Origin: Capsulimonadaceae bacterium
GTDB lineage: Bacteria > Armatimonadota > Armatimonadia > Armatimonadales > Capsulimonadaceae
DNA: 62,584 nt
NCBI GenBank assembly: GCA_031292625.1
Contig: JARLGU010000055.1
Location: forward strand, 1 to 62,584
Reading direction: 5' to 3'
Below the pieces are notes generated by a model. It was given only the letters and a program-made list of their open reading frames with translations. It was not told the origin of the DNA and did no database searches. Below are positions 8,613-17,522 of the stretch, one piece after another (the stretch's first letter is position 1; each line of letters opens with the position of its first letter). A program made the position numbers and the translations under genes.

Positions 8613-8712
8613 AGCGAACTCCTGTGATAACGAAAAATTAGAAAGCGCTCTCCGCGCGGGTTCCCCGCGCGGTCGGCGCATTGTTCTCTCTTCCTAAGCT
8701 TTTTCCATAACG

Positions 8713-9528
8713 CTACTCGCCGTCAGCGGCCTTGGCGACGTCTTCCCAGGCGGCCCATTCGGCCAACTTCCGAGGGTAGAGCGTCTTCACGTATTCCGCC
8801 GCGAAGTTGCCGAGAAGCAGACGCAGGGGCGGATTTTCGGCGTCCACAACCTTCAGAATAGCGCCGGCGGATGAAGCAGGGTCGCCGCGACGGACTTTCG
8901 ACCACCCCTCGGCGCGCGCTTTGCGGATGCCATCGTAGGCCGGGTTGAGCGTCGCGTGCATCGACGACGAGCCGCTCCAATCCGTGGTGAAGCCGCCGGG
9001 TTCTATGATCGTCACGTGGACGCCAAACGGGGCCAACTCCTGGCTGAGCGCATCGCTGAAGCCCTCCAGTCCCCACTTTGATGCATGGTAGAGCCCAAGA
9101 CACGGGAATGCCGCGACGCCGCCGATACTCGACACCTGAATGATGTGCCCGCTGCCTTGCGCTCGAAGATAAGGCGCGGCCGCCTGAGACACCCAAAGCG
9201 CGCCGAATAGATTGGTCTCGATCTGGGCGCGCGCCTCGATCTCGCTTACCTCCTCGACCGCTCCAAAGAGGCCGTATCCTGCGTTGTTGACGATGACGTC
9301 CAACCGGCCAAAGTGGTCATGAGCCAGCTTGATCTCGGCAAAATCGGCGTCGCGATCGGTGACGTCTAGGGCGATTGGCAGGATGTTGGCGCCATACTCC
9401 GTGACGAGATCCTCGAGCGTGTCGACATTGCGCGCCGTTGCGGCAACTTTATCGCCCCGCTTAAGAGCCGCAATCGTCCATTCGCGACCAAAGCCCCTCG
9501 ATGTTCCCGTGATAAACCAGACTTTCAT
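8713..9528 (-). CDS. Short-chain dehydrogenase/reductase
   Basis: 271 aa. The TGTSRGFG cofactor motif lies at residues ~7-14, with NNAGYGLFG, the SSIGG serine and YHASKWGLEGFSD (Tyr/Lys). This is the oxidoreductase type often annotated as NAD(P)-dependent 17-beta-HSD-like. It follows the MerR gene by 15 bp and is probably co-transcribed with it. No membrane segment. The substrate cannot be predicted. Pairs of SDRs under a MerR regulator often handle reactive carbonyls, but that is inference. Confidence 0.9.
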   Translation of the reverse strand: MKVWFITGTSRGFGREWTIAALKRGDKVAATARNVDTLEDLVTEYGANILPIALDVTDRDADFAEIKLAHDHFGRLDVIVNNAGYGLFGAVEEVSEIEARAQIETNLFGALWVSQAAAPYLRAQGSGHIIQVSSIGGVAAFPCLGLYHASKWGLEGFSDALSQELAPFGVHVTIIEPGGFTTDWSGSSSMHATLNPAYDGIRKARAEGWSKVRRGDPASSAGAILKVVDAENPPLRLLLGNFAAEYVKTLYPRKLAEWAAWEDVAKAADGE

Positions 9529-9543
9529 TGTGCGTTCCTTTCG

Positions 9544-9987
9544 TCACTTGAGCTTTTTCGCAAGCTCTGCATTTTGCTGCCCGATGCGTCGTGCTCTTTC
9601 GTCGTCACCCGCCTGGATCGCATCCCAGTAGGCGACCTTGCCGTCAAGATAGTTCCGCCGGATCTTGAGATCCTCGATTTCGCGATCGATTCGATCTCGA
9701 TGTTCCATGAAGAGCTTCCTCTGCTCAGCGGCTGCCGGCGCGCCGTACTTGCGAAGCTCGATAAACCGGCGCATATCCTCAATGGAGAGTCCGGTTTTCC
9801 TTAAACAGCTAAGCCCTTCGATAATGCGGACGGTGTCAGCGGAGTAGCGCCGGTGTCCGCTGCTTTCGTGGCGCGGGATCGGCTCGATCAAGCCGATCCG
9901 TTCGTAATAGCGTAGCGTATGTTCGCTCAGCCCGCTGAGCAACGCCATCTGCTGGATCGTAAGAACCTCTAAGGTGCTGGTACTCAT
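9544..9987 (-). CDS. MerR-family transcriptional regulator
   Basis: 147 aa. The N-terminal winged HTH is clear: LTIQQMALLSGLSEHTLRYYERIGLI at residues ~9-34, then HRRYSADTVRIIEGLSCLRKTGLS. A dimerisation coiled coil (EQRKLFMEHRDRIDREIEDLK) and a short tail without conserved cysteines follow, so it is an organic or redox sensor type rather than a metal sensor. Its own promoter carries the 19-bp spacer and dyad typical of the family, and two SDR genes follow directly. It probably activates the whole operon when it senses a small toxic molecule. Confidence 0.93.
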   Translation of the reverse strand: MSTSTLEVLTIQQMALLSGLSEHTLRYYERIGLIEPIPRHESSGHRRYSADTVRIIEGLSCLRKTGLSIEDMRRFIELRKYGAPAAAEQRKLFMEHRDRIDREIEDLKIRRNYLDGKVAYWDAIQAGDDERARRIGQQNAELAKKLK

Positions 9988-9993
9988 AGCGGA

Positions 9994-10024
9994 AGTATGG
10001 CGAACTTAGAGCGCTCTAAGTCAA
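9994..10024 (-). promoter_or_regulatory. MerR-type promoter with 18-bp perfect dyad
   Basis: On the minus strand TTGACT (10024-10019) and CATACT (9999-9994) are separated by exactly 19 bp. The perfect palindrome ACTTAGAGCGCTCTAAGT (10004-10021) lies in the spacer and overlaps the -35. An over-long spacer with a central dyad is the hallmark of promoters untwisted by MerR activators. It drives merR-SDR-SDR. Confidence 0.92.
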
Positions 10025-10183
10025 CGCTGGTATAATAAATTTCAAGAATCATTTTCGACAGCGCGGCTCGCATGTAGGCGTTATCCCTGGGAACAGAACA
10101 AGCGGCAGTCGTGGTTTTGGAATTGGGACGGAACGAGATTGTGGATACCGATCCCGGATTCGGATCGAAACGAACGATTGAAG

Positions 10184-10212
10184 TTACAGGCTTTCGATTC
10201 GTCCGGTAAAAT
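10184..10212 (+). promoter_or_regulatory. Putative sigma-70 promoter of def
   Basis: TTACAG (10184-10189), a 17-bp spacer and TAAAAT (10207-10212) lie 51 bp before the def start. The boxes are reasonable but not perfect. A second AT-rich TATAAT at 10031-10036 lacks a matching -35. Confidence 0.6.
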
Positions 10213-10262
10213 GAATCGTTCCAACTTCCTTCTGGGGAGGCTGAATCAAGGAGATGAGTGAA

Positions 10263-10817
10263 ATGGCGAAGCAACCGGTTAAGCTGGTAGATCACATACG
10301 AAAAGACGATCCGATAATCAAGTACGGCGATCCCGTTTTGCGCCAGGTTGCTAAAAGAGTGAATCAGGTTCCCGACGATATGCCGGAGTTTGTTGCGCGC
10401 ATGGGACAGATCATGCACGAGGCCAACGGCGTCGGGCTTGCCGCTCCCCAATTGGGGCTATCCATTCGCGTCATTGTCTACGATGTCGGTGAAGGTTTTC
10501 GCGCGATCGTGAATCCTCAGATCCTAAAGATGTCCGGCGAGCAGTTCGATCCGCCGGAAGGCTGCCTTTCACTTCCTGGCCTGCTGGGCGTCGTGCAGCG
10601 CGCTCAGAACGTCGTGGTCAAGGGACTGGACGAATATGGAAAGCCCATGCGGATACGTGGTGAAGGCTACACCGCGCGCGTCATCCAACATGAGGTCGAC
10701 CACCTCGACGGAATTCTCTTTATCGATCGCGCCGAGAAGGACACCCTGCACTGGGTGACCGCCGACGAAGAAGAGGAAGAGGAAGAAGAGGGCGTCCTCC
10801 CGATGACGCGGGAGTAA
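10263..10817 (+). CDS. def: Peptide deformylase
   Basis: 184 aa. Removes the formyl group from the N-terminal methionine of nascent proteins. All three family motifs are present: GVGLAAPQLG, EGCLSLPG (metal-binding Cys) and QHEVDHLDG (two His ligands and the catalytic Glu). ATG 10263 is preferred because AAGGAG (10248-10253) directly abuts the earlier ATG 10254. The C-terminus ends in a run of glutamates (EEEEEEEE) not needed for catalysis. tldD follows with a 2-bp gap, so the two are co-translated. Confidence 0.96.
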   Translation: MAKQPVKLVDHIRKDDPIIKYGDPVLRQVAKRVNQVPDDMPEFVARMGQIMHEANGVGLAAPQLGLSIRVIVYDVGEGFRAIVNPQILKMSGEQFDPPEGCLSLPGLLGVVQRAQNVVVKGLDEYGKPMRIRGEGYTARVIQHEVDHLDGILFIDRAEKDTLHWVTADEEEEEEEEGVLPMTRE

Positions 10818-10819
10818 TT

Positions 10820-12292
10820 TTGGCTCAACACGAAATCTCCAACAGCGCGGTCGCTAGCGCCGCAATCGACGCGGCTTCTGCCGCCGGCGCGACCTACGCC
10901 GATATCCGCATCAGCCGGCGCCTGTCACAGTTCGTTCATGCGCGGGAGCAGACGCCGCTGTCGGCGACCGATAGGCGCACTCACGGATTGGGCGTCCGCG
11001 TGCTCGCAGGCGGCGCGTGGGGCTTCGCCGCGTCGACCAGCGTCACGCCCGAGGAAGGGGCATTGTGTGCTCGCCGGGCGGTGGAGATCGCCAAGGCGAA
11101 CTCGCGACTGATCGAGACGCCCGTGACGCTTGCGCCGTCAACGCCGGTTCAAGCCGTCTGGGCCACCCCCGTTGTCCGCGATCCGTTCGATGTGCCAGCC
11201 GGGGAGAAGCTTGAGCTGCTGCTGGCAATCAATGCCGAGGCGATGCGAACCGCTAGGGTGAAGTTCTGCCAATCGATGATCTACTCCACCCGCGAGCAGA
11301 AGTTTTTTGCGTCCTCCGAAGGCGCTTCCATCGATCAGAACATCTGCCGCATCTGGCCCGAGTTTAAGGCGACCGCCGTTTCCAGCGATGGCGCGGATTT
11401 CCAATCGAGACGCAGTCTAGCCGCTCCCGTGGGGGCAGGCTATGAGGCGGTGACTTCGCTGGATCTCCTGGGCGAGGCCGCGCGCGCCGGCGTCGAGGCC
11501 GCCGCCAAGCTCGATGCGCCGCCGCTCGTGCCGGGGCGCCGCGACCTGATCCTGATGCCGAGCATGCTTTGGCTCGTCATTCACGAATCGATCGGCCACG
11601 CAACGGAACTCGACCGCATCCTTGGATACGAGGCGAATTTCGCAGGAACATCGTTCGTCGGAGCCGATCAGATCGGCAAGCTCCAATACGCGTCGCCGAT
11701 TGTCAACGTCATTGGCGAGCGTACGCGTCCCAATGGTCTTGCAACGGTGGGTTTTGACGACGAGGGCGTCGCGGCATCACAGTTCGACATTATCAAGAGC
11801 GGCGTGCTCGCAGGCCTGCAGACGATCCGCGAGCAGGCGCACATTATCGGCGACGCCGCCTCGCACGGCTGCGCGTTCGCGGATAGCTATGCGACGACGC
11901 CGCTGCAGCGAATGCCCAACATCTCGCTCCTGCCTGGAAAGAGCGCCTTGACGCGCGAGGACTTGATCGCTGGCGTCGAGGACGGCCTGCTTATCGAGGG
12001 CGACGGGTCATGGTCGATCGACCAGCAGCGCCGCAACTTCCAGTTCGGCGGTCAGCTCGGTTATTCTATCAAGAACGGCAAGGTCGACTCCCTGGTGCGC
12101 GATTTCGCCTTCCAATCTAACACGCTCGAGTTTTGGAATAGCTGCGACGCGATCGGCGGTCCGGACACGTTCGAACTATACGGCACGTACTTTTGCGGCA
12201 AGGGGCAGCCGTGCCAGGCTGCTCCCGTATCGCACGGCTCGTCGCCCGCGCGGTTCCGCAACGTGAATACGATCAACACGGCGAAGTGCTAG
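10820..12292 (+). CDS. tldD: TldD-like metalloprotease subunit (TldD/PmbA family)
   Basis: 490 aa, starting at TTG 10820 with GGGAG upstream, two bases after def. The zinc-binding HESIGH motif (HExxxH, about residue 254) within MLWLVIHESIGHATELDR identifies the catalytic TldD partner. TldD/TldE heterodimers degrade unfolded peptides and in some bacteria mature RiPP peptides such as microcin B17. The partner gene follows after 22 bp. There is no signal peptide, so it is cytoplasmic. No precursor-peptide gene was noticed nearby, which argues for general peptide turnover. Confidence 0.93.
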   Translation: MAQHEISNSAVASAAIDAASAAGATYADIRISRRLSQFVHAREQTPLSATDRRTHGLGVRVLAGGAWGFAASTSVTPEEGALCARRAVEIAKANSRLIETPVTLAPSTPVQAVWATPVVRDPFDVPAGEKLELLLAINAEAMRTARVKFCQSMIYSTREQKFFASSEGASIDQNICRIWPEFKATAVSSDGADFQSRRSLAAPVGAGYEAVTSLDLLGEAARAGVEAAAKLDAPPLVPGRRDLILMPSMLWLVIHESIGHATELDRILGYEANFAGTSFVGADQIGKLQYASPIVNVIGERTRPNGLATVGFDDEGVAASQFDIIKSGVLAGLQTIREQAHIIGDAASHGCAFADSYATTPLQRMPNISLLPGKSALTREDLIAGVEDGLLIEGDGSWSIDQQRRNFQFGGQLGYSIKNGKVDSLVRDFAFQSNTLEFWNSCDAIGGPDTFELYGTYFCGKGQPCQAAPVSHGSSPARFRNVNTINTAKC

Positions 12293-12314
12293 GGCCGCGC
12301 AAGGCATCCTTAAC

Positions 12315-13637
12315 ATGATTCTGTCCAACGAAGAGATCAAAAGCATCACGGACGCCGCCATCGAGGCGTCGCCAGCGGACGAGGTCGAGATCCAGATCGA
12401 GGCAGGCGAGCGCGCCGACCTTCGTTTTGGGCGAAACACGCCGACGAATGCATCGCTGACCCGGTTCGTAGACGTGAACGTCAAGTGCGCCTATGGCGCG
12501 CGAGAGGCATTTGCGGCGTCATCCGGCGCGGATCCGGAAACCGTGCGCGAGACCGTCTTGCGCGCCGCGGAGCTCGCACGAAGCGCTCCGGAAAGCCCCG
12601 AATACGTCCCGTTGCTTGGCGTCCAGGAATACGAGGATGTCGATGGCTGGGACGATGGCACGGCCTCTCTCTCGCCGTCGCTCAGAGCCGATACGGCGTT
12701 GACGACGATCGCGGAGGCGCGAAGCCGGGGATTGGTCTCGTCGGGCTACTGGGAGAATGCCGCGACGGTCGCCGTGATTGCGAACTCCGCCGGCCTGACG
12801 ACTTCACAGCGCGCAACGAATGCGAATTATAGCGTGACGATGCGTTCGTCGTCCGGCGCAAGCGGCTGGGCGGCGGCGGCCTCGCACCGCGCTGCGGACA
12901 TTGACGGCAGTCGTGTTACCCGTGCTGCGGTCGCAAAGGCGCTTGCTTCCGAGAACCCGATCGAGCTGCCGCCCGGTGCGTATCAAACCGTGCTGGAGCC
13001 GTCTGTAATGGCGGACATGCTCGCCTACATGATGGGTTGGATGAGCCGGCGGGAGGCCGACGAGGGACGCTCGTACTTTGCGTTGAACGGACAGCGGCTT
13101 GGGGATGCGCCATTTCCCGAAAACATCGTTATTCGATCGGATCCCGCCTATTCCGCGCTGCCGTCGCGCAAATGGGGCGAGGGCGGTCTGCCGCTTCGCC
13201 CAACGACCTGGATTGATCACGGACGCGTCAAAAACCTGTCCGTGTCTCGCTATTGGGCGGCGCGCAATGGGCTTGAGGCGATCGGCAGACCGGATGTTGC
13301 GATCATGGATGGCGCGGATGCGAGCCTTGACGAGCTCGTGGCGGACGTTCGCTACGGGCTGCTGCTCGGATCGCTCTTTTATGTGCGACTGGTGGACCCG
13401 CGTACGATGCTTCTTACGGGACTGTCGCGAGACGGGCTATTTCTGATCGAAGGCGGGAAAGTGACGCGTCCGGTTGTCAATTTCCGCTGGAACGAAAGCC
13501 CCGCAGCCTTGTTGCAGTCGGTTCAGCGCCTCGGCGGATCTTGCGTCGCCGTCGGCAAGGAAACGGGCGCATCGATGGTTGTCCCTCCGATCCTCGCCCG
13601 CGAGTTTCATTTCACGAGCGTCGCGCCGTCTACTTAG
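12315..13637 (+). CDS. pmbA: TldE/PmbA-like metalloprotease partner subunit
   Basis: 440 aa. It belongs to the TldD/PmbA superfamily but lacks the HExxxH zinc motif, as expected for the non-catalytic TldE subunit. Typical features are NVKCAYGAREAFAASSG in the N-terminal half and the C-terminal LGSLFYVRLVDPRTMLLTG and LIEGGKVTRPVVNFRWNES. It forms one operon with def and tldD. A strong hairpin at 13655-13684 follows the stop. Confidence 0.92.
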   Translation: MILSNEEIKSITDAAIEASPADEVEIQIEAGERADLRFGRNTPTNASLTRFVDVNVKCAYGAREAFAASSGADPETVRETVLRAAELARSAPESPEYVPLLGVQEYEDVDGWDDGTASLSPSLRADTALTTIAEARSRGLVSSGYWENAATVAVIANSAGLTTSQRATNANYSVTMRSSSGASGWAAAASHRAADIDGSRVTRAAVAKALASENPIELPPGAYQTVLEPSVMADMLAYMMGWMSRREADEGRSYFALNGQRLGDAPFPENIVIRSDPAYSALPSRKWGEGGLPLRPTTWIDHGRVKNLSVSRYWAARNGLEAIGRPDVAIMDGADASLDELVADVRYGLLLGSLFYVRLVDPRTMLLTGLSRDGLFLIEGGKVTRPVVNFRWNESPAALLQSVQRLGGSCVAVGKETGASMVVPPILAREFHFTSVAPST

Positions 13638-13654
13638 CGACCGCAAAAAGCAAC

Positions 13655-13684
13655 GCGCACCCTGCCGGATTGGTCAGGGTGCGC
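13655..13684 (-). terminator. Intrinsic terminator of motB-fliL (shared convergent hairpin)
   Basis: GCGCACCCTG (13655-13664) pairs with CAGGGTGCGC (13675-13684). Read on the minus strand it is followed by GTTGCTTTTTG, a T-rich tail, so it terminates the flagellar pair. The plus strand has no T-run. Confidence 0.8.
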
Positions 13685-13703
13685 GCAAGTCTGTAAGAGC
13701 TCG

Positions 13704-14177
13704 TCACTGCGTGGCGAATGTCTCGAAGTCGACCTCAAGCACCTCGTCTTTGCCGAGAGCCTTGTTGACGGCGGTCTTGAGCTCTTCCTTCAGCTTAACT
13801 TTGCCTTCCGGAGTTCGAACGTCGTCCAGCTTCTTCGTCGTGAGAAGCATCAGCACGGCATCGCGTACCGGGGCGGTGTTTTCCTTGAACTGCTCTTCTG
13901 CAACTCCCTCTTTGAGACCAAGCGTGATGTTCGTCTTCAAATAGTGATCGTTGCTCGGATCGGCAAGATTGACCAGGAATTCATCGAGACGGAGATGAGC
14001 CCCCACCTTCGCGACTTCTTGCTTCTTGGACGGATGCCCCATGAGTTGCTTTGCGACCAGTCCGCCCGCAAGCACCGCCACGACGACGCCTACGATAACA
14101 AAAATCATTGCCTTCGGCTTCTTCGCCTGTTCCGGCGTCTTTCGGTCCGCCTCAGCCGTCTTTGCTTTGTCTGCCAT
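13704..14177 (-). CDS. fliL: Flagellar basal-body-associated protein FliL
   Basis: 157 aa from ATG 14177 (GTG 14183 is possible; AAGGA lies 9 nt before the ATG). A charged Lys-rich N-terminus is followed by one membrane helix (AMIFVIVGVVVAVLAGGL, residues ~22-40) and a periplasmic FliL domain. That domain includes LRLDEFLVNLADPSNDHYLKT, an acidic-residue block and DAVLMLLTTKKLDDV. FliL surrounds the MotAB stator and supports torque. It follows motB by 39 bp in one operon. Confidence 0.88.
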   Translation of the reverse strand: MADKAKTAEADRKTPEQAKKPKAMIFVIVGVVVAVLAGGLVAKQLMGHPSKKQEVAKVGAHLRLDEFLVNLADPSNDHYLKTNITLGLKEGVAEEQFKENTAPVRDAVLMLLTTKKLDDVRTPEGKVKLKEELKTAVNKALGKDEVLEVDFETFATQ

Positions 14178-14216
14178 TTCCACACATCCTTCCGTTATCC
14201 AATATAATTTTCGGTC

Positions 14217-15089
14217 CTAGCCAGCAGCCGCATGAGGGCCTAGGCCCGGTCCGATTTGCCAGGTTTTGTTAATACTTTCGCCAATATTGCCGGTATCGTC
14301 CGAGTGTCCCGTGTCTTCAGGCTCCTTGAGGATCACAATCTCGACCCGCCGATTCTTGGCCCGGTTCTGCTCGGTCGAGTTCGCCGAGATTGGGCGGCGG
14401 TCCGCATACCCTACGCAGTTGACTCGATCGGGACTTAGCCCACTGTTCGAGACGAAGTAACAAAGGACGTTGGCGGCCCGCACGGCGGAGAGCTGCCAGT
14501 TGGACGGGAACCTGTCGTTGCTAATCGGCAGATCGTCCGTGTGTCCTTCGATGCGGATCGAGTTCGGTTCGGTTTTAATCACCGACGCAATCCCATCGAG
14601 GATCGGCTTCAAGCTGGGCTTCATCTCGGCCGATCCGCTATCGAATGAGTACTTGTCCGCAAGAACCGTTACGACGATTCCTCGCTCTTCCATACGAACG
14701 GAAACGTGCTTGGACAGATCGTTTTGGGCAAGAAGCTTCTGAAGCTTTTTGAGTAACTGTTCAGCCTTCGCGCCATTCTTGCTCGTTTGGTTTGCCCCAT
14801 CGCGGCTCTTGCCCAGATCGGTAGACGGTTTCTTGGGCATGTTAACCGTAATCTTAGTGTCCGGCGTCCCTGCCCCCATCCCGTCAAGGATCGATGGCTT
14901 GTCGGGGACGGGATTGCCAAAGCCGCTGCGCACTGAGATCGCCAGGCTATTGAACTTGGCGGAATTGGTGACGGACATGGCGTACAACATGATGAAGAAG
15001 GCCACCAGCAGCGTGATCATGTCGGCATACGTCAGGAGCCATCGCTCCTCGTTGTCGTGACCTGCAGCATGTTTAGTCTTGCGCGCCAT
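14217..15089 (-). CDS. motB: Flagellar motor stator protein MotB
   Basis: 290 aa. A short cytoplasmic N-terminus precedes the single membrane helix WLLTYADMITLLVAFFIML; Asp23 is the conserved proton-carrying residue. A plug/linker region and an OmpA-like peptidoglycan-binding domain follow, with IRIEGHTDDLPI, NWQLSAVRAANVL and GYADRRPI plus NRAKNRRVEI. No motA is found upstream: the 344 bp before the start hold no gene. The partner must be elsewhere, or the stator is arranged unusually. Confidence 0.95.
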   Translation of the reverse strand: MARKTKHAAGHDNEERWLLTYADMITLLVAFFIMLYAMSVTNSAKFNSLAISVRSGFGNPVPDKPSILDGMGAGTPDTKITVNMPKKPSTDLGKSRDGANQTSKNGAKAEQLLKKLQKLLAQNDLSKHVSVRMEERGIVVTVLADKYSFDSGSAEMKPSLKPILDGIASVIKTEPNSIRIEGHTDDLPISNDRFPSNWQLSAVRAANVLCYFVSNSGLSPDRVNCVGYADRRPISANSTEQNRAKNRRVEIVILKEPEDTGHSDDTGNIGESINKTWQIGPGLGPHAAAG

Positions 15090-15433
15090 AGAAGTGCCTT
15101 GTCATCCAATCCATCATTATCGCAAGGGAGCAAGCTTGAAATCGCTTCCCGCCATCGGCTCCGCGTCGCGTCTACGAAACGATTCTTGGCTGGCACTTCT
15201 ACCATCTGAAGGTAATACGGGGGAAAATAAGCATAAACTGGTAATATTGCAAGCATTCGGCAGGCATAATTACCAGGTTCCTGGCTATTGCATGGGCGGT
15301 CAGCAAGGAAGCTAGGGCGCGAACAAGAGAGAACTCGGAGCAGGTTGGCGACCGTGAGGACTGGCCGGAAATCGGGGATTAAATGCAATAGGGCGGCAGT
15401 TCGTTCACACGGACTGCTGCCCCCGCCGCAAGG
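15090..15433. other. Gene-free region upstream of motB
   Basis: No coding sequence was recognised. An imperfect inverted repeat, CTGGTAAT (15238-15245) with ATTACCAG (15269-15276), extended by TGC/GCA, could be an operator or small hairpin. Short overlapping frames here show no family signature. Confidence 0.5.
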
Positions 15434-16183
15434 CTACAGCAGATGCTCGAGGCCGTAGATCAGGTCGCCGGAACCCGCGAGGCGATCGACCTGGCGGACG
15501 GCGTGGATGACGCCGGGCATGAAGCAGGCGCGGTCGATGGAATCGTGGCGAATCGTAAGCGTCTGCCCCGGTCCGCCGAGGATGACCATCTGCGATGCGA
15601 CAAAGCCGGGAAGGCGGACGGAGTGCACGGGGACATCTCCGGCGCCGTTCGCGCCGCGTGCGCCGGGCAGCTTCTCGAATGCCCCGGCGGGCAGCTGCGT
15701 GGGAGGCTGAGTTCGTCCCTGCGCGATCAGCTCCGCAGTGAGGGCGGCCGTGCCCGAGGGTGCGTCCAGCTTCTTCTCGTGGTGCATCTCGATAACTTCG
15801 GCATCGGGGAAGTAGCGCGCCGCTTCCTGGGCGAAGCGCATCATCAACACGGCTCCCAGGGCGAAGTTCGGCGCAATCAGGCAGCCGGTGGCATACTTCC
15901 GGCAAAGCGCCGCGACCTCGTCGCGGTCGTCCGCCGAAAGCCCCGTGGTGCCGACAACTGGGACGACCTTGCGGGCAAGCGCGGTCCGGATGTTGCCCAA
16001 GGCGGATTCGGGTACGGTGAAGTCCACCATCACCTGTGGAGCGGCGCTCGCGAGCGCCTGATCGAGATCGTCGCCGAGATCGACGCCTCCAACTAACTCG
16101 AGACCATCGGCCGCGTTGACCGCCTTGATCACTTCTTGCCCCATGCGTCCCTTAGAGCCGCTTACCAAGACCGTTATCGCCAT
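15434..16183 (-). CDS. dapB: 4-hydroxy-tetrahydrodipicolinate reductase
   Basis: 249 aa from ATG 16183 with AGGA upstream. It catalyses the NAD(P)H-dependent step of lysine and diaminopimelate synthesis. The Rossmann motif VSGSKGRMGQ is at residues ~7-16. VDFTVPE, VPVVGTTGL and APNFALGAVLM follow, then the catalytic EMHHEKKLDAPSGTA block (His/His, Lys). The length is normal for the family. An M16 protease gene lies 49 bp upstream in the same direction, an arrangement also seen in Gram-positive lineages. Confidence 0.96.
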   Translation of the reverse strand: MAITVLVSGSKGRMGQEVIKAVNAADGLELVGGVDLGDDLDQALASAAPQVMVDFTVPESALGNIRTALARKVVPVVGTTGLSADDRDEVAALCRKYATGCLIAPNFALGAVLMMRFAQEAARYFPDAEVIEMHHEKKLDAPSGTAALTAELIAQGRTQPPTQLPAGAFEKLPGARGANGAGDVPVHSVRLPGFVASQMVILGGPGQTLTIRHDSIDRACFMPGVIHAVRQVDRLAGSGDLIYGLEHLL

Positions 16184-16232
16184 TTTTCCATCCTGTCCTA
16201 ATCGTTGCAATGCGGTGAGTGTCCACCACGCC

Positions 16233-17522
16233 CTACTCGGGTTCGTCCGCCTCTTCTTCTTCGTCGCCGACCTCGGCCGCAAGACGGTCCGCTTCGTCGA
16301 ATGGCCCGACCTGCGCCATCGTGAAGTTTTCCAGGTGCAGAATATCGGCTGCTATGGCCTGTACGTCGGTTGTGCTGGCAGCCAGGATCTTGTCCATGAT
16401 CTCTTCAAGAGGAATGATGCGGTCAAACAGGATCTCGTCCTTCCCGAGGCGGCTCATCCGGTTGGACATGCTTTCCTGGCCCATCAGCAACCCGGCGCGC
16501 ACCTGGTTCTTGGCGCGCAGCAACTCGTCCTCGCTCGGGGCCTCCTCGATGATCCGCACGCATTCGGTTCGCGATATATCGACGACTTGCTCGGCCGTTT
16601 TCGGGCTCGTGCCCGCATAAAGCGCGAAAAGCCCGCCTTCCTTATAGCTCGCGGCATAGCTGCCAACGGAGTACGCAAGGCCGCGCTTTTCGCGAATCTC
16701 CTGAAAGAGACGGCTCGACATGCCTCCGCCCAATATGATGTCCAACAAAGAAAGCGGATACTTGCGCTCATCGAAGACCGAATAGGCCGGGACGCCAAGG
16801 ACGATCTGGATCTGCTCAACCGGCTTCGAGACTTGCTTTTCCGCGACAACCGGAACCGGCGGCGTCGGCGCATCCCGCCACTCTGTTTGGCTGCCCGTTA
16901 GGCCGCCAAAGCGCTCGGCGACAAAGTCGACGATCTGTCGATGGTCGAGATTGCCGGCGGCGGCGACGACGATCGTGTCTGGCGTGTAGCGGCGGCGAAT
17001 GTAAGAGAGAATATCGTCACGCGTAAGCGCCGAGACAGTCTCTCGCGTCCCGATGACCGGCTGGCCGAGGTCGTGGCCGGGCCAGAGCGCCTCATAGAAC
17101 AGCTCATGAACCAGGTCGTCCGGCTGGTCCTCGTGCCGCTTGATCTCTTCGATGATCACATTCTTCTCACGCGCCAATTCACCGTCGTCGATAACGGATT
17201 CGAGGAACATGTCGGCAAGAATGTCGAGGCATTCGGGGATATATTCGCAAAGAACCTTGGCGTAATAGGAGGTGTATTCCTTGTCCGTAAAGGCGTTCAA
17301 ATAACCGCCAATCCGGTCCATGTCATCCGCAATTTGCTGGGCGGAGCGCCGTTGCGTCCCTTTAAACAGCATATGTTCGATCACATGCGAAATCCCTCGG
17401 ATTTCGGTCGTTTCATCCCTTGCGCCAACACCGACCCAGAGCCCGATAGATGCGGACTGCACCGAGTCGATCCGTTCCGTCACGATTCGCACGCCGTTCG
17501 GAAGAAGGTCGCGTTCCAGCAT
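16233..17522 (-). CDS. M16-family zinc peptidase (mitochondrial processing peptidase-like)
   Basis: 429 aa. The inverted zinc motif HVIEH (His46, Glu49, His50) lies in GISHVIEHMLFKGTQ, and the distal glutamate lies in the REKNVIIEEI segment. The C-terminal half contains YPLSLLDIILGGGMSSRLFQEIREKRGLAYSV-type sequence, the family's glycine-rich and substrate-side elements. It has no signal peptide, so it is probably cytoplasmic. It ends in an acidic tail (DEEEEADEPE). GAGG stands ~9 nt before the ATG. It is first in an operon with dapB. Confidence 0.92.
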   Translation of the reverse strand: MLERDLLPNGVRIVTERIDSVQSASIGLWVGVGARDETTEIRGISHVIEHMLFKGTQRRSAQQIADDMDRIGGYLNAFTDKEYTSYYAKVLCEYIPECLDILADMFLESVIDDGELAREKNVIIEEIKRHEDQPDDLVHELFYEALWPGHDLGQPVIGTRETVSALTRDDILSYIRRRYTPDTIVVAAAGNLDHRQIVDFVAERFGGLTGSQTEWRDAPTPPVPVVAEKQVSKPVEQIQIVLGVPAYSVFDERKYPLSLLDIILGGGMSSRLFQEIREKRGLAYSVGSYAASYKEGGLFALYAGTSPKTAEQVVDISRTECVRIIEEAPSEDELLRAKNQVRAGLLMGQESMSNRMSRLGKDEILFDRIIPLEEIMDKILAASTTDVQAIAADILHLENFTMAQVGPFDEADRLAAEVGDEEEEADEPE

